Origin: Sulfuriferula nivalis
GTDB lineage: Bacteria > Pseudomonadota > Gammaproteobacteria > Burkholderiales > Sulfuriferulaceae
DNA length: 64,000 nt
Direction of reading: 5' to 3'
Assembly: GCF_009937995.1 (NCBI RefSeq)
Contig: NZ_AP021881.1
Location: forward strand, 1,302,001-1,366,000
Below, piece by piece: positions 18,647 to 28,732 of this stretch. The notes beneath the pieces were generated by a model that was not told the origin of the DNA, ran no database searches, and was given only the letters and a program-made list of their open reading frames with translations. A program made the position numbers and the translations under genes. Numbering within the stretch: position 1 is the first letter of the stretch; every line of letters starts with the position of its first letter.

Positions 18647-19498
18647 TTAAAAGATAAGGTGTGCTCCACCTACCGTTTTGCCTTTTGGCTGTGATTTGTT
18701 TAAAGTCACAAGTTTCAACGAGCCATTTGGATCGCGTTTGAGCCAACTGCGGGGTCTGGGTGAGAAATAGTTGCCTTTAACAAAGTCGAGCGCGACAAAG
18801 TTGTGTCGGTCTTCATTTGACTTGCCACAAACAGCAGCCGTTTTTTCATTCATCGTCGAGAGATTAATTTGCCAGCGCGCACCATCAACGAGTGCAGATG
18901 AGCCGCGAGAAGCATGTTGCGAGCTGGCGTCCTCGACCGATGCACGGTTCGTATGATGCAGACCAATAACCGCAGCGCCTGTTTTCTTTGCCAGGGATTC
19001 CAGTGCGATAACAAACTGTGTCATCGCAGCACTGTCATTTTCATCACCGTCATGAAGTCTGCGAATCGGATCTAAGATGATCAGGCGTGCGCCTTGTGCA
19101 ACGTTTTCAAGCTCGTTTAATAAGCTCGTAGGTTGCCCCCTCGACACTAATAAACAGTCATTGCCACTCATGGCTAGCAAAATTAGATTTTGTAGCGTAG
19201 GTAGTTCTCGTTCTCTTTTAGTTAGCATGCAGCGTAGTCTTTCTGCTAAAAGCCGATCACTTTCTTCGCCTGCAAGATAAACTACCTTGTGTTGATTTGT
19301 TGATGGGAACAACCCATCCGCAACTGGACGTCCGATAACTTGTGAAATGGCAATGTCTAGTGCAAGAAACGATTTGCCAGTGCCACCTGAGGCCACAAGC
19401 AGTCCAACAGAGCCTGCCAGGAGCCCTGGTAATACAAAATCCAGTAGGGGAAGGTTGGGCTGCAGCGCCCAACAAAGATCAAGCGTTTTGAGTCGCAT
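18647..19498 (-). CDS. RepA-like replicative helicase/ATPase (AAA_25 type)
   Basis: 283 aa. Walker A ASGGTGKS lies at residues 36-43, with a Walker B-like LIILDPIRRL near 145 and a GLHHTNR motif typical of RecA-fold hexameric helicases of the RSF1010 RepA type. It lies about 100 bp upstream of the replicase pseudogene on the same strand, the usual helicase-replicase pairing of small plasmids and integrated elements. The frame is intact although the partner gene is broken. A DnaB-like unwinding role follows from the family; activity here is untested. Confidence 0.82.
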   Translation of the reverse strand: MRLKTLDLCWALQPNLPLLDFVLPGLLAGSVGLLVASGGTGKSFLALDIAISQVIGRPVADGLFPSTNQHKVVYLAGEESDRLLAERLRCMLTKRERELPTLQNLILLAMSGNDCLLVSRGQPTSLLNELENVAQGARLIILDPIRRLHDGDENDSAAMTQFVIALESLAKKTGAAVIGLHHTNRASVEDASSQHASRGSSALVDGARWQINLSTMNEKTAAVCGKSNEDRHNFVALDFVKGNYFSPRPRSWLKRDPNGSLKLVTLNKSQPKGKTVGGAHLIF

Positions 19499-20015
19499 AT
19501 ACTTATTTCTGTAGTTGAGGAAACAGGTATAGCGACATGTTGATTAAAGCGGCATTATTTTTTAGTGCTTGAACGTGTTGTTTTGCGATACTGGTTCTAG
19601 CACAAGATTACTTACCGTTTTCTAAAACACCTAAATTAAGGCATTGTTTGATGTGTGCAGTTTTTTCCGAACTTACTATATGTGCTAGTTGATTAATGGC
19701 ACACTATGGTCATCACGTTAATCTAGCTTTTCAAGCAATTCCTCAAGTTGCGGATGTAGTGGAAATGTAAATGCGATGTGTCGGTATAATCTATGTGTGA
19801 ATTGGATGTAATTGAATACACCAAATTTACACAACAGATTTTTATTACATTGCGTTTACAGAGTTGTATAGCAATGCCCAGTCACAATTGATATTTTTAT
19901 TTTTGATTAGTTACTTGTATTGATAATGCACAAGTAATCGAATGATGATAAAGAGGATGACCGCACGCTTCATACGGTACGGTCCCATTTGTCATGGGAA
20001 GATTGTGATTGTTAG
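19499..20015. other. Gap between helicase and integrase genes
   Basis: About 520 bp, AT-rich. It contains a short hairpin (TCCCAT/ATGGGA, 19983-19999) near the end of the integrase gene. I find no convincing excisionase-type small gene or repeat array. An origin or attachment site could lie here, but I cannot point to one. Confidence 0.4.
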
Positions 20016-20590
20016 CTAATTTTTTTTCTGGGTTCGGTTGCGTCCTGCAATCCTACGCCGTTCTGCATCCGCTGCTATCGCTTTTATTTCAGCAACTGTA
20101 GCCACAGGTGGTGAAGTCAGTACAACATTGGGGTAACAAATTTTGTCAATCTCGCGCTTCAATGTCTTGACCCCTGCCGTAGAGCCATATTGGCTACCAA
20201 CCCCTGGGGTTGTATGTCCCGTAATTGCATCATGAATTTCAGTGGAGAGTGGAACGTTCCGTGCTGCCGTTTTGAATGTATGTCGGAAACTATGCAGGTC
20301 TTGCAAGAAGCCGGTTACACCGATTCGATTTTTGACATGCGGGATAAACCAGTCCCCGAAGCCGTCAGAGCGAACTAATCCTGGAAACAGCTCTTCAGCG
20401 CCAGAAGCCTTTACAGCAGATACGTAATTTTGAAAACCTAGGCGCATTAATTCAGAATGAACGGGTGTTTTTCGTTCGCTTGCATCATTCTTTAGTTTGC
20501 GCCGTTTATTGGTAAGCGTCCAGCCCATCCACCTGTCATTGCCCGCCAAACTCATGCAATCTAGCTGCTTTTTTATGAAAGGCACGCTAG

Positions 20591-20896
20591 ATGGCTACTC
20601 GACACACGCCTGATTTTTGGCAAACGCACCTTACCGCTTGGCAACAAACCAAACTGACCGTCACAGCTTATTGCACCCAGCACGGCTTATGTGCCAAGAC
20701 CTTTTATCGCTGGCGCAGCCAGCTGACAACAGCGCCCAATCTCACGCGCCAGCCACCGCTAACCCTCATCCCCGTCAGTGTTCAACCTGCGCCTGTCACG
20801 GGCACGCTCCAGCTCCACAGCCCCACTGGCTGGCGGGTAGAGCTTCCCATTGCTAGCACGCCCTGGCTAATTGACTTGTTGCGGCAACTGCCATGA
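20591..20896 (+). CDS. tnpA: IS66 accessory protein TnpA (copy 3)
   Basis: 101 aa, identical to the other two copies. Confidence 0.94.
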   Translation: MATRHTPDFWQTHLTAWQQTKLTVTAYCTQHGLCAKTFYRWRSQLTTAPNLTRQPPLTLIPVSVQPAPVTGTLQLHSPTGWRVELPIASTPWLIDLLRQLP

Positions 20897-21252
20897 TATC
20901 TGCCCATCCCATCAGCCCCATCGCCACCCAGGTCTGGCTAGTCATCGAACCCGTGGACATGCGCATCGGCATAGATGGCCTTTCCCAGCGCATCCAGCAC
21001 CGCCTGGGTCGCAGTCCCTGCGACGGCGCCGCCTACGCCTTCCGTAATCGTCGCCAAACGCGGGTCAAGCTCCTGGTCTGGGATGGCACAGGGGTCTGGT
21101 TGTGCCAACGCCGACTGCATCGTGGTCACTTCACCTGGCCAGACATCGCTGCCATCACCCATCCTTTAACCCCCACACAGTGGGACTGGCTGATCACAGG
21201 TATCGACTGGCAAAGACTCAGTGCCCCAGCCCCTGCCCACTGGCAGGTGTAG
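20893..21252 (+). CDS. tnpB: IS66 accessory protein TnpB (copy 3)
   Basis: 119 aa, identical to the other two copies. Confidence 0.95.
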   Translation: MISAHPISPIATQVWLVIEPVDMRIGIDGLSQRIQHRLGRSPCDGAAYAFRNRRQTRVKLLVWDGTGVWLCQRRLHRGHFTWPDIAAITHPLTPTQWDWLITGIDWQRLSAPAPAHWQV

Positions 21253-21332
21253 CCACTCATGATTCAGTAAAAACATGCCTGAAACCCGCATTATTGCTGG
21301 TTTCAGGCGGGGTGAAATGGTATAATTCAAGC

Positions 21333-22961
21333 ATGGATTCAGCCCAACAACTTGCCCAATTTATCCCCGATCCCGCCTTGGCGGCGTATGTGGATAAGCT
21401 GTTGGCGCAGGTTAAACAGGATGCTGAACTCATTCAACAAAACACAGTATTACTCCAGCAAAACACCGCACAAATCCTCACGCTGACTAAGCAAATCCAG
21501 CACGCCGAACTCAAGAACCAGGCTTTGGTACTGGAACTTGCCTATTACCGCCGCATCCGCTTCGCCAACAAGAGCGAGCAGCTCTCGCCTGAGCAGCGTG
21601 CGTTGTTTGATGAGTGCTGGGCAGCCGACATCACGGCCATTGAAGCCCAAATCGGGCAGCCAGATACACCTAATACCGAAGATGCGACAACCGCTATCCC
21701 CAAGCCTGCGCGTCCACGCGCAGGTCGTCAGCCACTGCCTGACCATCTGCCCCGCATCATTCATCGCCATGAGCCTGCATCTTGCCAGTGCGGTGCGTGT
21801 GGTGGTGCGTTAATCAAAATCGGTGAAGACATCAGCGAACAACTGGATGTCGAACCTGCCCAGTTCACCGTGCATCAACACATCCGTCCACAGTATGCTT
21901 GTCGCCACTGCGAAACCGTTGCTGCCGCCCCCATTCCAGCTGCCGTCATCGACGGCGGCGTGGCGACATCAGGTTTGCTGGCGTGGGTGATGATCAGTAA
22001 ATTCGTTGATCATTTACCGCTCTACCGTATAGAACACATTGCCCAGCGCAGCCAGGTGACCCTGGCGCGTTCCACCTTGGCGGAGTGGGTCGGACGTGTG
22101 GGGGTAGCGTTGCAACCGTTGGTCGACAGGCTCACTGAATTACTGCTGGCACGCAGTGTATTGCATGCGGATGAAACGCCAGTGCCACAATTAGACCCCG
22201 GGGCGGGCAAAACCAAGAAAGCTTATCTGTGGGCTTACCGCACGGGTGATTTGGCATCCCCTTCATCCGCACCGCCTATCGTGGTGTTTGACTATCAGCC
22301 AGGGCGACAGGGATTGCATGCGCGGCACTTTCTGGCAGGTTGGCAAGGACACTTGATGGTTGACGATTACGCTGGTTATAAAGCGTTATTTACCCAAGGC
22401 ATCACTGAGCTGGCATGCTTCGCACATGCACGTCGGAAGTTCTTTGATTTGCATGCGGCCAACCAAAGTCCAATTGCAGCGGCTGCGCTGCAGCGTATCG
22501 CGGCACTCTATGCCATTGAGCAGGCTGCGGACAAGCTGGATGCGGCAGGTCGTTTGCAGTTGCGCCAGACTCAGGCAAAACCGTTATTGGGCGAACTGCA
22601 TGACTGGTTAATCCAGACTCGCGTCAAAGTGGCCGATGGCAGCGGCACAGCCCGCGCGTTGGATTACAGCATCAAGCGTTGGCCAGCACTGATACGCTAT
22701 GCGGACAGCGGCATCTTGCCTATTGATAACAACCCAGTCGAAAATGCGATACGACCCATTGCCATCGGCAAAAAGAATTGGCTGTTCGCAGGCTCAGAAC
22801 GTGCAGGCAAACGCGCTGCAGCGATTCAGAGTTTGTTGGCTACCGCCAAGCTCAATGGCTTGGAACCCTATGCATGGCTCAAAGATACGTTGGAAAAATT
22901 ACCGGTCTGGCCTAATAGCCAGATTGATGAATTGCTGCCGTTTAAAAATGAACTACCATAA
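21333..22961 (+). CDS. tnpC: IS66 transposase TnpC (copy 3)
   Basis: 542 aa, identical to the other two copies and intact. Confidence 0.95.
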   Translation: MDSAQQLAQFIPDPALAAYVDKLLAQVKQDAELIQQNTVLLQQNTAQILTLTKQIQHAELKNQALVLELAYYRRIRFANKSEQLSPEQRALFDECWAADITAIEAQIGQPDTPNTEDATTAIPKPARPRAGRQPLPDHLPRIIHRHEPASCQCGACGGALIKIGEDISEQLDVEPAQFTVHQHIRPQYACRHCETVAAAPIPAAVIDGGVATSGLLAWVMISKFVDHLPLYRIEHIAQRSQVTLARSTLAEWVGRVGVALQPLVDRLTELLLARSVLHADETPVPQLDPGAGKTKKAYLWAYRTGDLASPSSAPPIVVFDYQPGRQGLHARHFLAGWQGHLMVDDYAGYKALFTQGITELACFAHARRKFFDLHAANQSPIAAAALQRIAALYAIEQAADKLDAAGRLQLRQTQAKPLLGELHDWLIQTRVKVADGSGTARALDYSIKRWPALIRYADSGILPIDNNPVENAIRPIAIGKKNWLFAGSERAGKRAAAIQSLLATAKLNGLEPYAWLKDTLEKLPVWPNSQIDELLPFKNELP

Positions 22962-24261
22962 GTAGTGAAGGGATTGGAGTGGCTGGGCTGGACGCTTACG
23001 TTTATTGTCCTTGAAGTCTAAGAAAAGGGTTCCGTCAACATCACCCACTTCCTCTATTAGCAGACCCGCAAGCTCTTCGCGTCGAGCGCCGGTAAAAAGT
23101 GCAAGTAAAGGTATCCAGAGTGCGGCATGTTTGCCAGCTGAAGCTGGGATTTCATCAAGTGATGGCGGGTCGCGGAAGATTTCCTGTAATGCATCAAGGC
23201 TATATTCTTTACGGCTGCTTTTCGCCGTTTTTGCACCTGCTACGGTGATTCCATCAAAAGCATCTCTATGCTCACCAAGTCTCTCATTGCGAAGGCCGTA
23301 TAAGTAAACGGTGTGTGCCGCATTTAGACGAGTTAGCGCGGTTTTTAGCGCAAGCTTCTCAAGCAACTGGTCGCGCCATGCGACCGTTTGTTGTCGCGTG
23401 AGTGCGGCGGGAGGGCAGTTAGCAGATGACGCTATGTCGTGAATCGCTCTTTTGTATAAGTGTATTGTGCTGATTGATAAATCTTTTGATGATTTAAATA
23501 ATATTCTAGCAGGTCATCCCAAGTGCAAGTTTTGGTGTTTACATTAGTTATGGTGGGAGGGGGAGGTGTTGGTATTGATTTTCCTTGAGCTCGTTTTGCG
23601 AGACTGTCAGCAACTTGTCGAAAAGCTGTCACGAAGGGAAAATAGCTTGCAGTTACTGCACCTTCTGCCACCTTGCCAGTGCTTTTTAGCATATAAAGAG
23701 GAATAAGTGCGCGCAGTTGCAGTAATAACTCGGCATCACCTTTCACTCCCGGCGGAGGTAAATCGTCTGCGAGGTTTGCTTCTCTGTCTGGAGCGCGATC
23801 TATATCATTGCCAGCTAAGGTATCCTCTAATGCTTTTGCGTGCACTGATTCGTCTGCTGCGAGCAGTGATCGCTGCATGGCGTCCGCAGCAAGTTGTATA
23901 TCTTCTGCAGTAATTGGTTGATCTGACGCTTTCTGTGTGTGTTCAAGCTGAGTTAATGCATCATCAACTTCAACTGCAAAACGACGTGCTAAGCGTTCTG
24001 CTTCGCGTTTGTTACTTGTATTGAGAGAAAAACGAAGATAGCCATTTTTGCCTACTGTCCGATATCCGGAAGCGAGCTGTATAGATTGACCGATTAGTTG
24101 TTCGAGTTTCCGGGAGAACCAGAATACTGGAGTACGATATATCAAGTACATTGTCTTTGAGTCCTTGGTTACGCATTTAGCTACAGTATTAGCCACAACG
24201 ATTAGCCACAACTCATTGATTTAATATATACTTTCCATCAATTCAAACAGTTAAGTGTGTT

Positions 24262-24354
24262 TGGCGGAGAGAGAGGGATTCGAACCCTCGGTAAGGCTAT
24301 AAACCCTACGCTCCCTTAGCAGGGGAGTACCTTCGACCACTCGGCCATCTCTCC
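24262..24354 (-). tRNA. tRNA-Ser (anticodon GCT)
   Basis: Read on the minus strand, the acceptor GGAGAG pairs with CTCTCC, followed by G and an encoded CCA. The anticodon arm CTCCC-CTGCTAA-GGGAG gives anticodon GCT. A long variable arm and the T-arm GGGTTCGAATCCC are present, so it is a class II Ser tRNA of 93 nt. It lies directly downstream of lysC on the same strand, and its 3' end faces the integrase gene, marking it as the likely integration site. Confidence 0.97.
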
Positions 24355-24420
24355 TAATTGCTACAGTTCCGCAATTCCAAACAGCGCGCATCATAGCTGA
24401 TGGCGCTGCGTTAGTCAACT

Positions 24421-25647
24421 TTATCCTGCGTTTTCCAGATTAAATGCTTTGTGCAATACGCGTACGGCAAGCTCCAGATATTTCTCGTCGATAACGACCG
24501 AAATTTTGATTTCTGAGGTGGAAATCATTTGGATGTTGATACCTTCTTCTGCCAATGTTTTGAACATGGTGCTAGCAATACCTACGTGTGAACGCATGCC
24601 TACGCCGACTATGGAAACTTTGGTGATTTTGTCGTCACCAACGATTTCCAGTGCACCAATAGTGGGTTGCAAGCTGTTTAGCAATTGCAAGGTGCGGTTG
24701 TAGTCGTTGCGATGAACGGTAAAGGTGAAGTCGGTTGTCTTGTTGGCGCCGACGTTCTGGATAATCATATCTACGTCGATGTTGGCATCAGCAACAGGGC
24801 CTAGGATTTGGTAGGCGATGCCTGGGGTGTCCGGTACGCCGAGCACGGTAATCTTGGCTTCGTCACGGTTAAAGGCGATGCCAGAGATAATCGCTTGTTC
24901 CATGTTGTTTTCTTCCTCAAAGGTGATGAGTGTACCTTCGCCTTCTTCTTGAAAGCTGGAGAGTACACGTAATTTAACTTTATATTTGCCCGCAAATTCA
25001 ACAGAACGGATTTGCAATACTTTGGAGCCCAGACTTGCCATTTCCAGCATTTCTTCAAAAGTGATGCTGGTAAGGCGGCGAGCTTCAGGTACGACGCGTG
25101 GGTCGGTAGTGTATACACCGTCTACGTCAGTATATATTTGGCATTCATCGGCTTTAAGTGCAGCAGCTAGCGCAACACCTGTGGTATCTGAACCGCCGCG
25201 ACCCAAAGTGGTGATATTGCCTTTTTCATCAGCGCCCTGGAAACCTGCAACCACGACTACCTTACCTGCGTCCAAATCAGCACGAATATTTGCCTCGTCT
25301 ATGTCGAGTATGCGTGCCTTGGTGTGTGCGTCATCGGTAAGTATGCGCACTTGCGTGCCTGTATAGCTTTTGGCTTTAAGACCTAAGTCTTTTAATGCCA
25401 TGGCTAAAAGCGCAATCGTAACCTGCTCGCCTGTGGCGACGAGCACGTCAAGTTCACGTGGATCTGGTTCTGATTGCACTGCTTTGGCTAATGCGATCAA
25501 GCGGTTAGTTTCTCCGCTCATCGCGGAAAGCACTACAACCACTTGATGTCCTAGCATTTTGAATTTGGCTACGCGTTCTGCAACTTGTTTGATGCGTTCT
25601 ACGCTGCCGACTGAGGTGCCGCCGTATTTCTGTACGATGAGTGCCAT
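24421..25647 (-). CDS. lysC: Aspartate kinase
   Basis: 408 aa. It phosphorylates aspartate, the first step to Lys, Met, Thr and diaminopimelate. The kinase domain (residues 1-245) has KYGGTS near the N-terminus and GRGGSDTTGVALA near 150. Two ACT regulatory domains follow (about 265-400). The length matches the feedback-regulated single-function enzymes of beta- and gammaproteobacteria, where an internal start may also give a short beta subunit. It lies just upstream of tRNA-Ser on the same strand. Confidence 0.97.
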   Translation of the reverse strand: MALIVQKYGGTSVGSVERIKQVAERVAKFKMLGHQVVVVLSAMSGETNRLIALAKAVQSEPDPRELDVLVATGEQVTIALLAMALKDLGLKAKSYTGTQVRILTDDAHTKARILDIDEANIRADLDAGKVVVVAGFQGADEKGNITTLGRGGSDTTGVALAAALKADECQIYTDVDGVYTTDPRVVPEARRLTSITFEEMLEMASLGSKVLQIRSVEFAGKYKVKLRVLSSFQEEGEGTLITFEEENNMEQAIISGIAFNRDEAKITVLGVPDTPGIAYQILGPVADANIDVDMIIQNVGANKTTDFTFTVHRNDYNRTLQLLNSLQPTIGALEIVGDDKITKVSIVGVGMRSHVGIASTMFKTLAEEGINIQMISTSEIKISVVIDEKYLELAVRVLHKAFNLENAG

Positions 25648-25711
25648 AAAGTTTGGTTAATGTTGCAAAAATAAATTGTAACTGAGAGTGAGTGAATTGG
25701 CGAGCGTGGTG

Positions 25712-26509
25712 CTATGCTTTTAGCGCATCAGTAACATGCGGTGCCAGTGTTTGCAACAGTTGCGCAAAAACTTTTGGTGTGCCTGCGACGATGTTGCCGC
25801 TGTCTATATAACTGTCGTCACCCTGGAAATCACCTACTAATCCACCGGCTTCTTTTACGAGTAAACAACCGGCAGCGATGTCCCATTTGTTTAAGCCGAT
25901 TTCCCAGAAACCATCAAAACGGCCTGCCGCGACATAGGCTAAATCGAGTGCCGCTGAACCTGGGCGGCGTACGCCTGCGGATTTTTGCAGGACATCTCGC
26001 AACATGCCCATATAGGTGTCGAGATGAGTGAAGTCACGATAAGGGAAGCCAGTACCGATGAGTGCATCGGCTAATTTCAGAGCTTTGGACACGCGGATAC
26101 GTCGGTCGTTCAGAAAAGCGCCTTGCCCGCGCGATGCGGTGAATAAGTCATTACGGGTAGGGTCGTAAATAACGCCTTGCTCAAGTTGTCCGTTGTGCAC
26201 GAGCGCAATGGAAATGCAGTACTGAGGGAATCCATGCAAGAAATTAGTGGTGCCATCTAGCGGATCAATGATCCATTGATATTCAGAATCGCCTTGTTGA
26301 CCACTCTCTTCTGCTAAAATAGCATGATTTGGGTAGGCGTCGAGTAGCGTTTCTATAATGGTTGCTTCGGCTGCACGATCTACCTCAGTGACGAAGTCAT
26401 TGTGATCTTTGTGTTGTATTTGCAGTAAATTAGTGTCTTGTGACGCGCGGGTAATAATATTGGCTGCGCGTCGTGCGGCTTTAACCGCTGTGGAAAGCAT
26501 AGGTTGCAT
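25712..26509 (-). CDS. suhB: Inositol-1-monophosphatase SuhB
   Basis: 265 aa. The metal-binding motifs of the family are present: EESG near residue 67, [14 protein letters not shown] near 84, and [15 protein letters not shown] near 208. It dephosphorylates inositol phosphate; in E. coli SuhB also binds the Nus complex in rRNA transcription. It is divergent from trmJ with an 80-bp shared promoter region. Confidence 0.95.
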   Translation of the reverse strand: MQPMLSTAVKAARRAANIITRASQDTNLLQIQHKDHNDFVTEVDRAAEATIIETLLDAYPNHAILAEESGQQGDSEYQWIIDPLDGTTNFLHGFPQYCISIALVHNGQLEQGVIYDPTRNDLFTASRGQGAFLNDRRIRVSKALKLADALIGTGFPYRDFTHLDTYMGMLRDVLQKSAGVRRPGSAALDLAYVAAGRFDGFWEIGLNKWDIAAGCLLVKEAGGLVGDFQGDDSYIDSGNIVAGTPKVFAQLLQTLAPHVTDALKA

Positions 26510-26589
26510 GGCTATATGTCAATGAGCAGAAAATATTTGTATTTTAACCCAAATAACCATTTTTTCCCTAGGAAAAACAGTGAAATCTT

Positions 26590-27330
26590 ATGTCCGTATC
26601 GTTAAATAATATCCGTATCGTATTAAGTCATACTAGCCACCCTGGCAATATAGGTTCTGCTGCGCGTGCTATGAAAACGATGGGCTTGATTGATATGCGT
26701 TTGGTGCAGCCTAAGCAGTTTCCTGATCCAGTTGCCGTGGCGATGTCTGCGGGATCTACCGATGTGCTGGATGCTGCGCAAGTGACTGAGGATCTGGCTA
26801 CTGCGTTGCAAGGAGCGACACTGGTGGTGGGATGTACGGCGCGGAGACGCGACCTGTCGCATAAAATGGTAAGCGCACGTGAATTAGCGCCGCTGCTTAT
26901 GGCGCAAGCGCAAACAAATCCAGTGGCTTTGGTGTTTGGTACTGAAATGTCGGGACTGACTAATGCCGAATTGGAGCAATGCCAGCTGCTGGTGCATATT
27001 CCCGCAAACCCTGAGTACAGCTCTTTGAATCTGGCATCAGCCGTGCAGATTTTGTGTTATGAGTTGCGTTGCGCAATCATTGATATGCCAGCTGCGGCGC
27101 CTGTGGAGTTGGCACGGCATGAGGATTTGGAGCTGTTTTATCAGGAACTTGAGCAGTCGCTGATAGCTATAGGTTTTCTTAATCTGGCAGCGCCTCGTCG
27201 TCTGATGACAAGATTTAGGCGTTTATACTCGCGTGCTCAGCTGGAAAAAGAAGAGTTGAATATATTAATGGGGATGGTGAAGTTGATTCGTAATCCTGCG
27301 CAGATTAATCAAGCTGCTAAACTTGACTAA
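26590..27330 (+). CDS. trmJ: tRNA (cytidine/uridine-2'-O-)-methyltransferase TrmJ
   Basis: 246 aa, a SPOUT-class RNA methyltransferase that modifies position 32 of tRNAs. The N-terminal SHPGNIGSAARAMKTMGL and the SAM-binding knot (ALVFGTEMSGLTNAELEQC, then YSSLNLASAVQILCYEL) are complete. The gene order trmJ-cysE-iscR is common in proteobacteria. An IscR-type site covers its stop codon. Confidence 0.95.
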   Translation: MSVSLNNIRIVLSHTSHPGNIGSAARAMKTMGLIDMRLVQPKQFPDPVAVAMSAGSTDVLDAAQVTEDLATALQGATLVVGCTARRRDLSHKMVSARELAPLLMAQAQTNPVALVFGTEMSGLTNAELEQCQLLVHIPANPEYSSLNLASAVQILCYELRCAIIDMPAAAPVELARHEDLELFYQELEQSLIAIGFLNLAAPRRLMTRFRRLYSRAQLEKEELNILMGMVKLIRNPAQINQAAKLD

Positions 27331-27351
27331 TTTAGTCGGGTATTGCATAAT
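27319..27351 (+). promoter_or_regulatory. IscR type 1-like site and promoter before cysE
   Basis: The 25 bp at 27319-27343 match the published type 1 IscR consensus at 24 positions by eye. The site contains -35 TTGACT (27323-27328); after 17 bp comes -10 CATAAT (27346-27351). The layout is the same as in front of iscR. Confidence 0.7.
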
Positions 27352-27430
27352 TCAGACTAATGATGCAGTGAGGTGTGTGAAGTATTCACACAAAAATCTG
27401 TAAGCGGCAGCCATCATACTAGAGGTTAAT

Positions 27431-28183
27431 GTGTTTAATCAATTGCGCGAAGATATATCGGTAGTGTTTGATCGTGACCCGGCGGCACGTTCGGTATGGG
27501 AGGTGTTAACTACTTACCCAGGTATACATGCGATCTTGTTGCATAGACTGGCTGCGAAATTCTGGGGTTGGGGCTGGAAATGGCTGGCACGCTTTACCGC
27601 GTATTTCGGCCGTTGGGCGACTGGCATAGAAATACATCCTGGAGCGCAAATCGGCAGACGGGTGTTTATTGATCATGGCATGGGTGTGGTCATTGGTGAA
27701 ACTGCAGTAATTGGCGACGATTGCACGCTTTATCATCAAGTAACACTGGGTGGGACTTCGTGGAATAAAGGTAAGCGCCATCCGACACTAGGTAATGGTG
27801 TGGTGGTAGGGGCCGGTGCAAAAATACTTGGTCCGTTAACTGTGGGTGAGGGTGCAAAAATAGGCTCTAACGCAGTGGTGGTTAAGGATGTTCCAGCAGG
27901 CGCAACGGCGGTGGGGATTCCCGCACGAATTTTGACTGATGCTCCCGCGACTGATGCAGGCACGACGGTTAAGAAGCTGGGCTTTACTGCTTATGCGATT
28001 AGTGCCGACATGAATGACCCTATGGTTAAAGCCATGCATGGCTTGATAGATCATTCTGTGGATATGGATGATCGTATAGTTTGGATCATGTCGCAGTTAA
28101 AAACACTGGGTGTAGAGACGACTTGTCCTGCATCACAAACCCCTGAATTTGATGCAGAGTACTTGAATAAAATAGTTGACTGA
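27431..28183 (+). CDS. cysE: Serine O-acetyltransferase
   Basis: A 250-aa enzyme that makes O-acetylserine from serine and acetyl-CoA, the precursor of cysteine. It is the shorter CysE/EpsC-type form, with a short N-terminal helical domain and a left-handed beta helix of hexapeptide repeats (about 60-170). The active-site block [20 protein letters not shown] is present. It lies directly upstream of iscR, so cysteine supply, the sulfur source for IscS, is linked to cluster assembly. The start is written GTG at 27431. Confidence 0.95.
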   Translation: MFNQLREDISVVFDRDPAARSVWEVLTTYPGIHAILLHRLAAKFWGWGWKWLARFTAYFGRWATGIEIHPGAQIGRRVFIDHGMGVVIGETAVIGDDCTLYHQVTLGGTSWNKGKRHPTLGNGVVVGAGAKILGPLTVGEGAKIGSNAVVVKDVPAGATAVGIPARILTDAPATDAGTTVKKLGFTAYAISADMNDPMVKAMHGLIDHSVDMDDRIVWIMSQLKTLGVETTCPASQTPEFDAEYLNKIVD

Positions 28184-28204
28184 ATTAATCGGGTATTGTA
28201 TTGT
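28172..28204 (+). promoter_or_regulatory. IscR type 1-like site and isc promoter
   Basis: The 25 bp at 28172-28196 match the type 1 IscR consensus at 24 positions by eye and overlap the cysE stop codon. -35 TTGACT (28176-28181), a 17-bp spacer and -10 TATTGT (28199-28204) lie in it, so bound IscR would block RNA polymerase, as in E. coli. Confidence 0.8.
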
Positions 28205-28235
28205 CCAACCCACGTAAGGTAGAGGGAGTTTAGCA

Positions 28236-28715
28236 ATGCGCTTAACGACTAAAGGACGATTTGCAGTTACCGCGATGATAGATCTGGCGCTGAATGATGA
28301 GCACGGGCCAGTGACGTTGGCGGCAATTAGTGAACGGCAGAAAATTTCGTTGTCATATTTAGAACAGTTGTTCGGTAAATTACGCCGTCGTGAACTGGTG
28401 GAGAGTGTGCGTGGGCCCGGTGGTGGTTATCGCGTCGCACCGGAATTGTCTGCGATATCCGTAGCGCAGATAGTGCAAGCGGTAGATGAACCATTGGACG
28501 CAACACAGTGTGGCGGTCAGCAGAATTGTAAAGATGACAGGCGTTGCATGACGCATGAGCTTTGGACTAATTTGAATTCTTGTATACAGGATTATTTGTC
28601 TACGGTGACATTGGCGAGTCTGGTAAAGCAGCAACAGGCAAAGCTTGCTGTTACTGCTGTGGTAGGCGATTGTCGAGTGAAAAAAGAAACAGCAATAGCG
28701 ACAGCTAGTCGTTAA
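28236..28715 (+). CDS. iscR: IscR, [2Fe-2S]-sensing Rrf2-family regulator
   Basis: 159 aa. An N-terminal winged helix is followed by the cluster ligands Cys92, Cys98, Cys104 and His107, at the same positions as in E. coli IscR. Holo-IscR represses the isc operon when clusters are abundant. It is the first gene of iscRSUA-hscBA-fdx-iscX and has IscR-like sites ahead of it. Confidence 0.97.
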   Translation: MRLTTKGRFAVTAMIDLALNDEHGPVTLAAISERQKISLSYLEQLFGKLRRRELVESVRGPGGGYRVAPELSAISVAQIVQAVDEPLDATQCGGQQNCKDDRRCMTHELWTNLNSCIQDYLSTVTLASLVKQQQAKLAVTAVVGDCRVKKETAIATASR

Positions 28716-28732
28716 ATATTTGGAGTAATAGT

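Larger units (their letters stand above)
20512..22999 (+). mobile_element. IS66-family insertion sequence, copy 3
   Basis: 2,488 bp with the same ends as the other copies and an 8-bp duplication GTTTATTG at 20504-20511 and 23000-23007. It is inserted in the integrase gene. Confidence 0.97.
20016..24151 (-). pseudogene. Tyrosine integrase gene, frameshifted and split by IS66 copy 3
   Basis: The parts are 24151-23000 and 20511-20016. The start ATG 24151 (MYLIYRTPVFWFSRKL) fits integrases with a DUF6538-like N-terminus. Removing the IS and one copy of its 8-bp duplication joins ...LDFKDNK to RRKLKNDA in frame. A separate lesion lies at the run of four A (23450-23453): adding one base there joins both upstream frames and gives about 546 codons. 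Catalytic motifs are present: TGARREE (Arg), LHSFRHTF (His-x-x-Arg), GHTTPGVGSQYG (His and Tyr). The gene adjoins the 3' end of tRNA-Ser, the usual attachment site for such integrases. It is dead as it stands. Confidence 0.85.
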
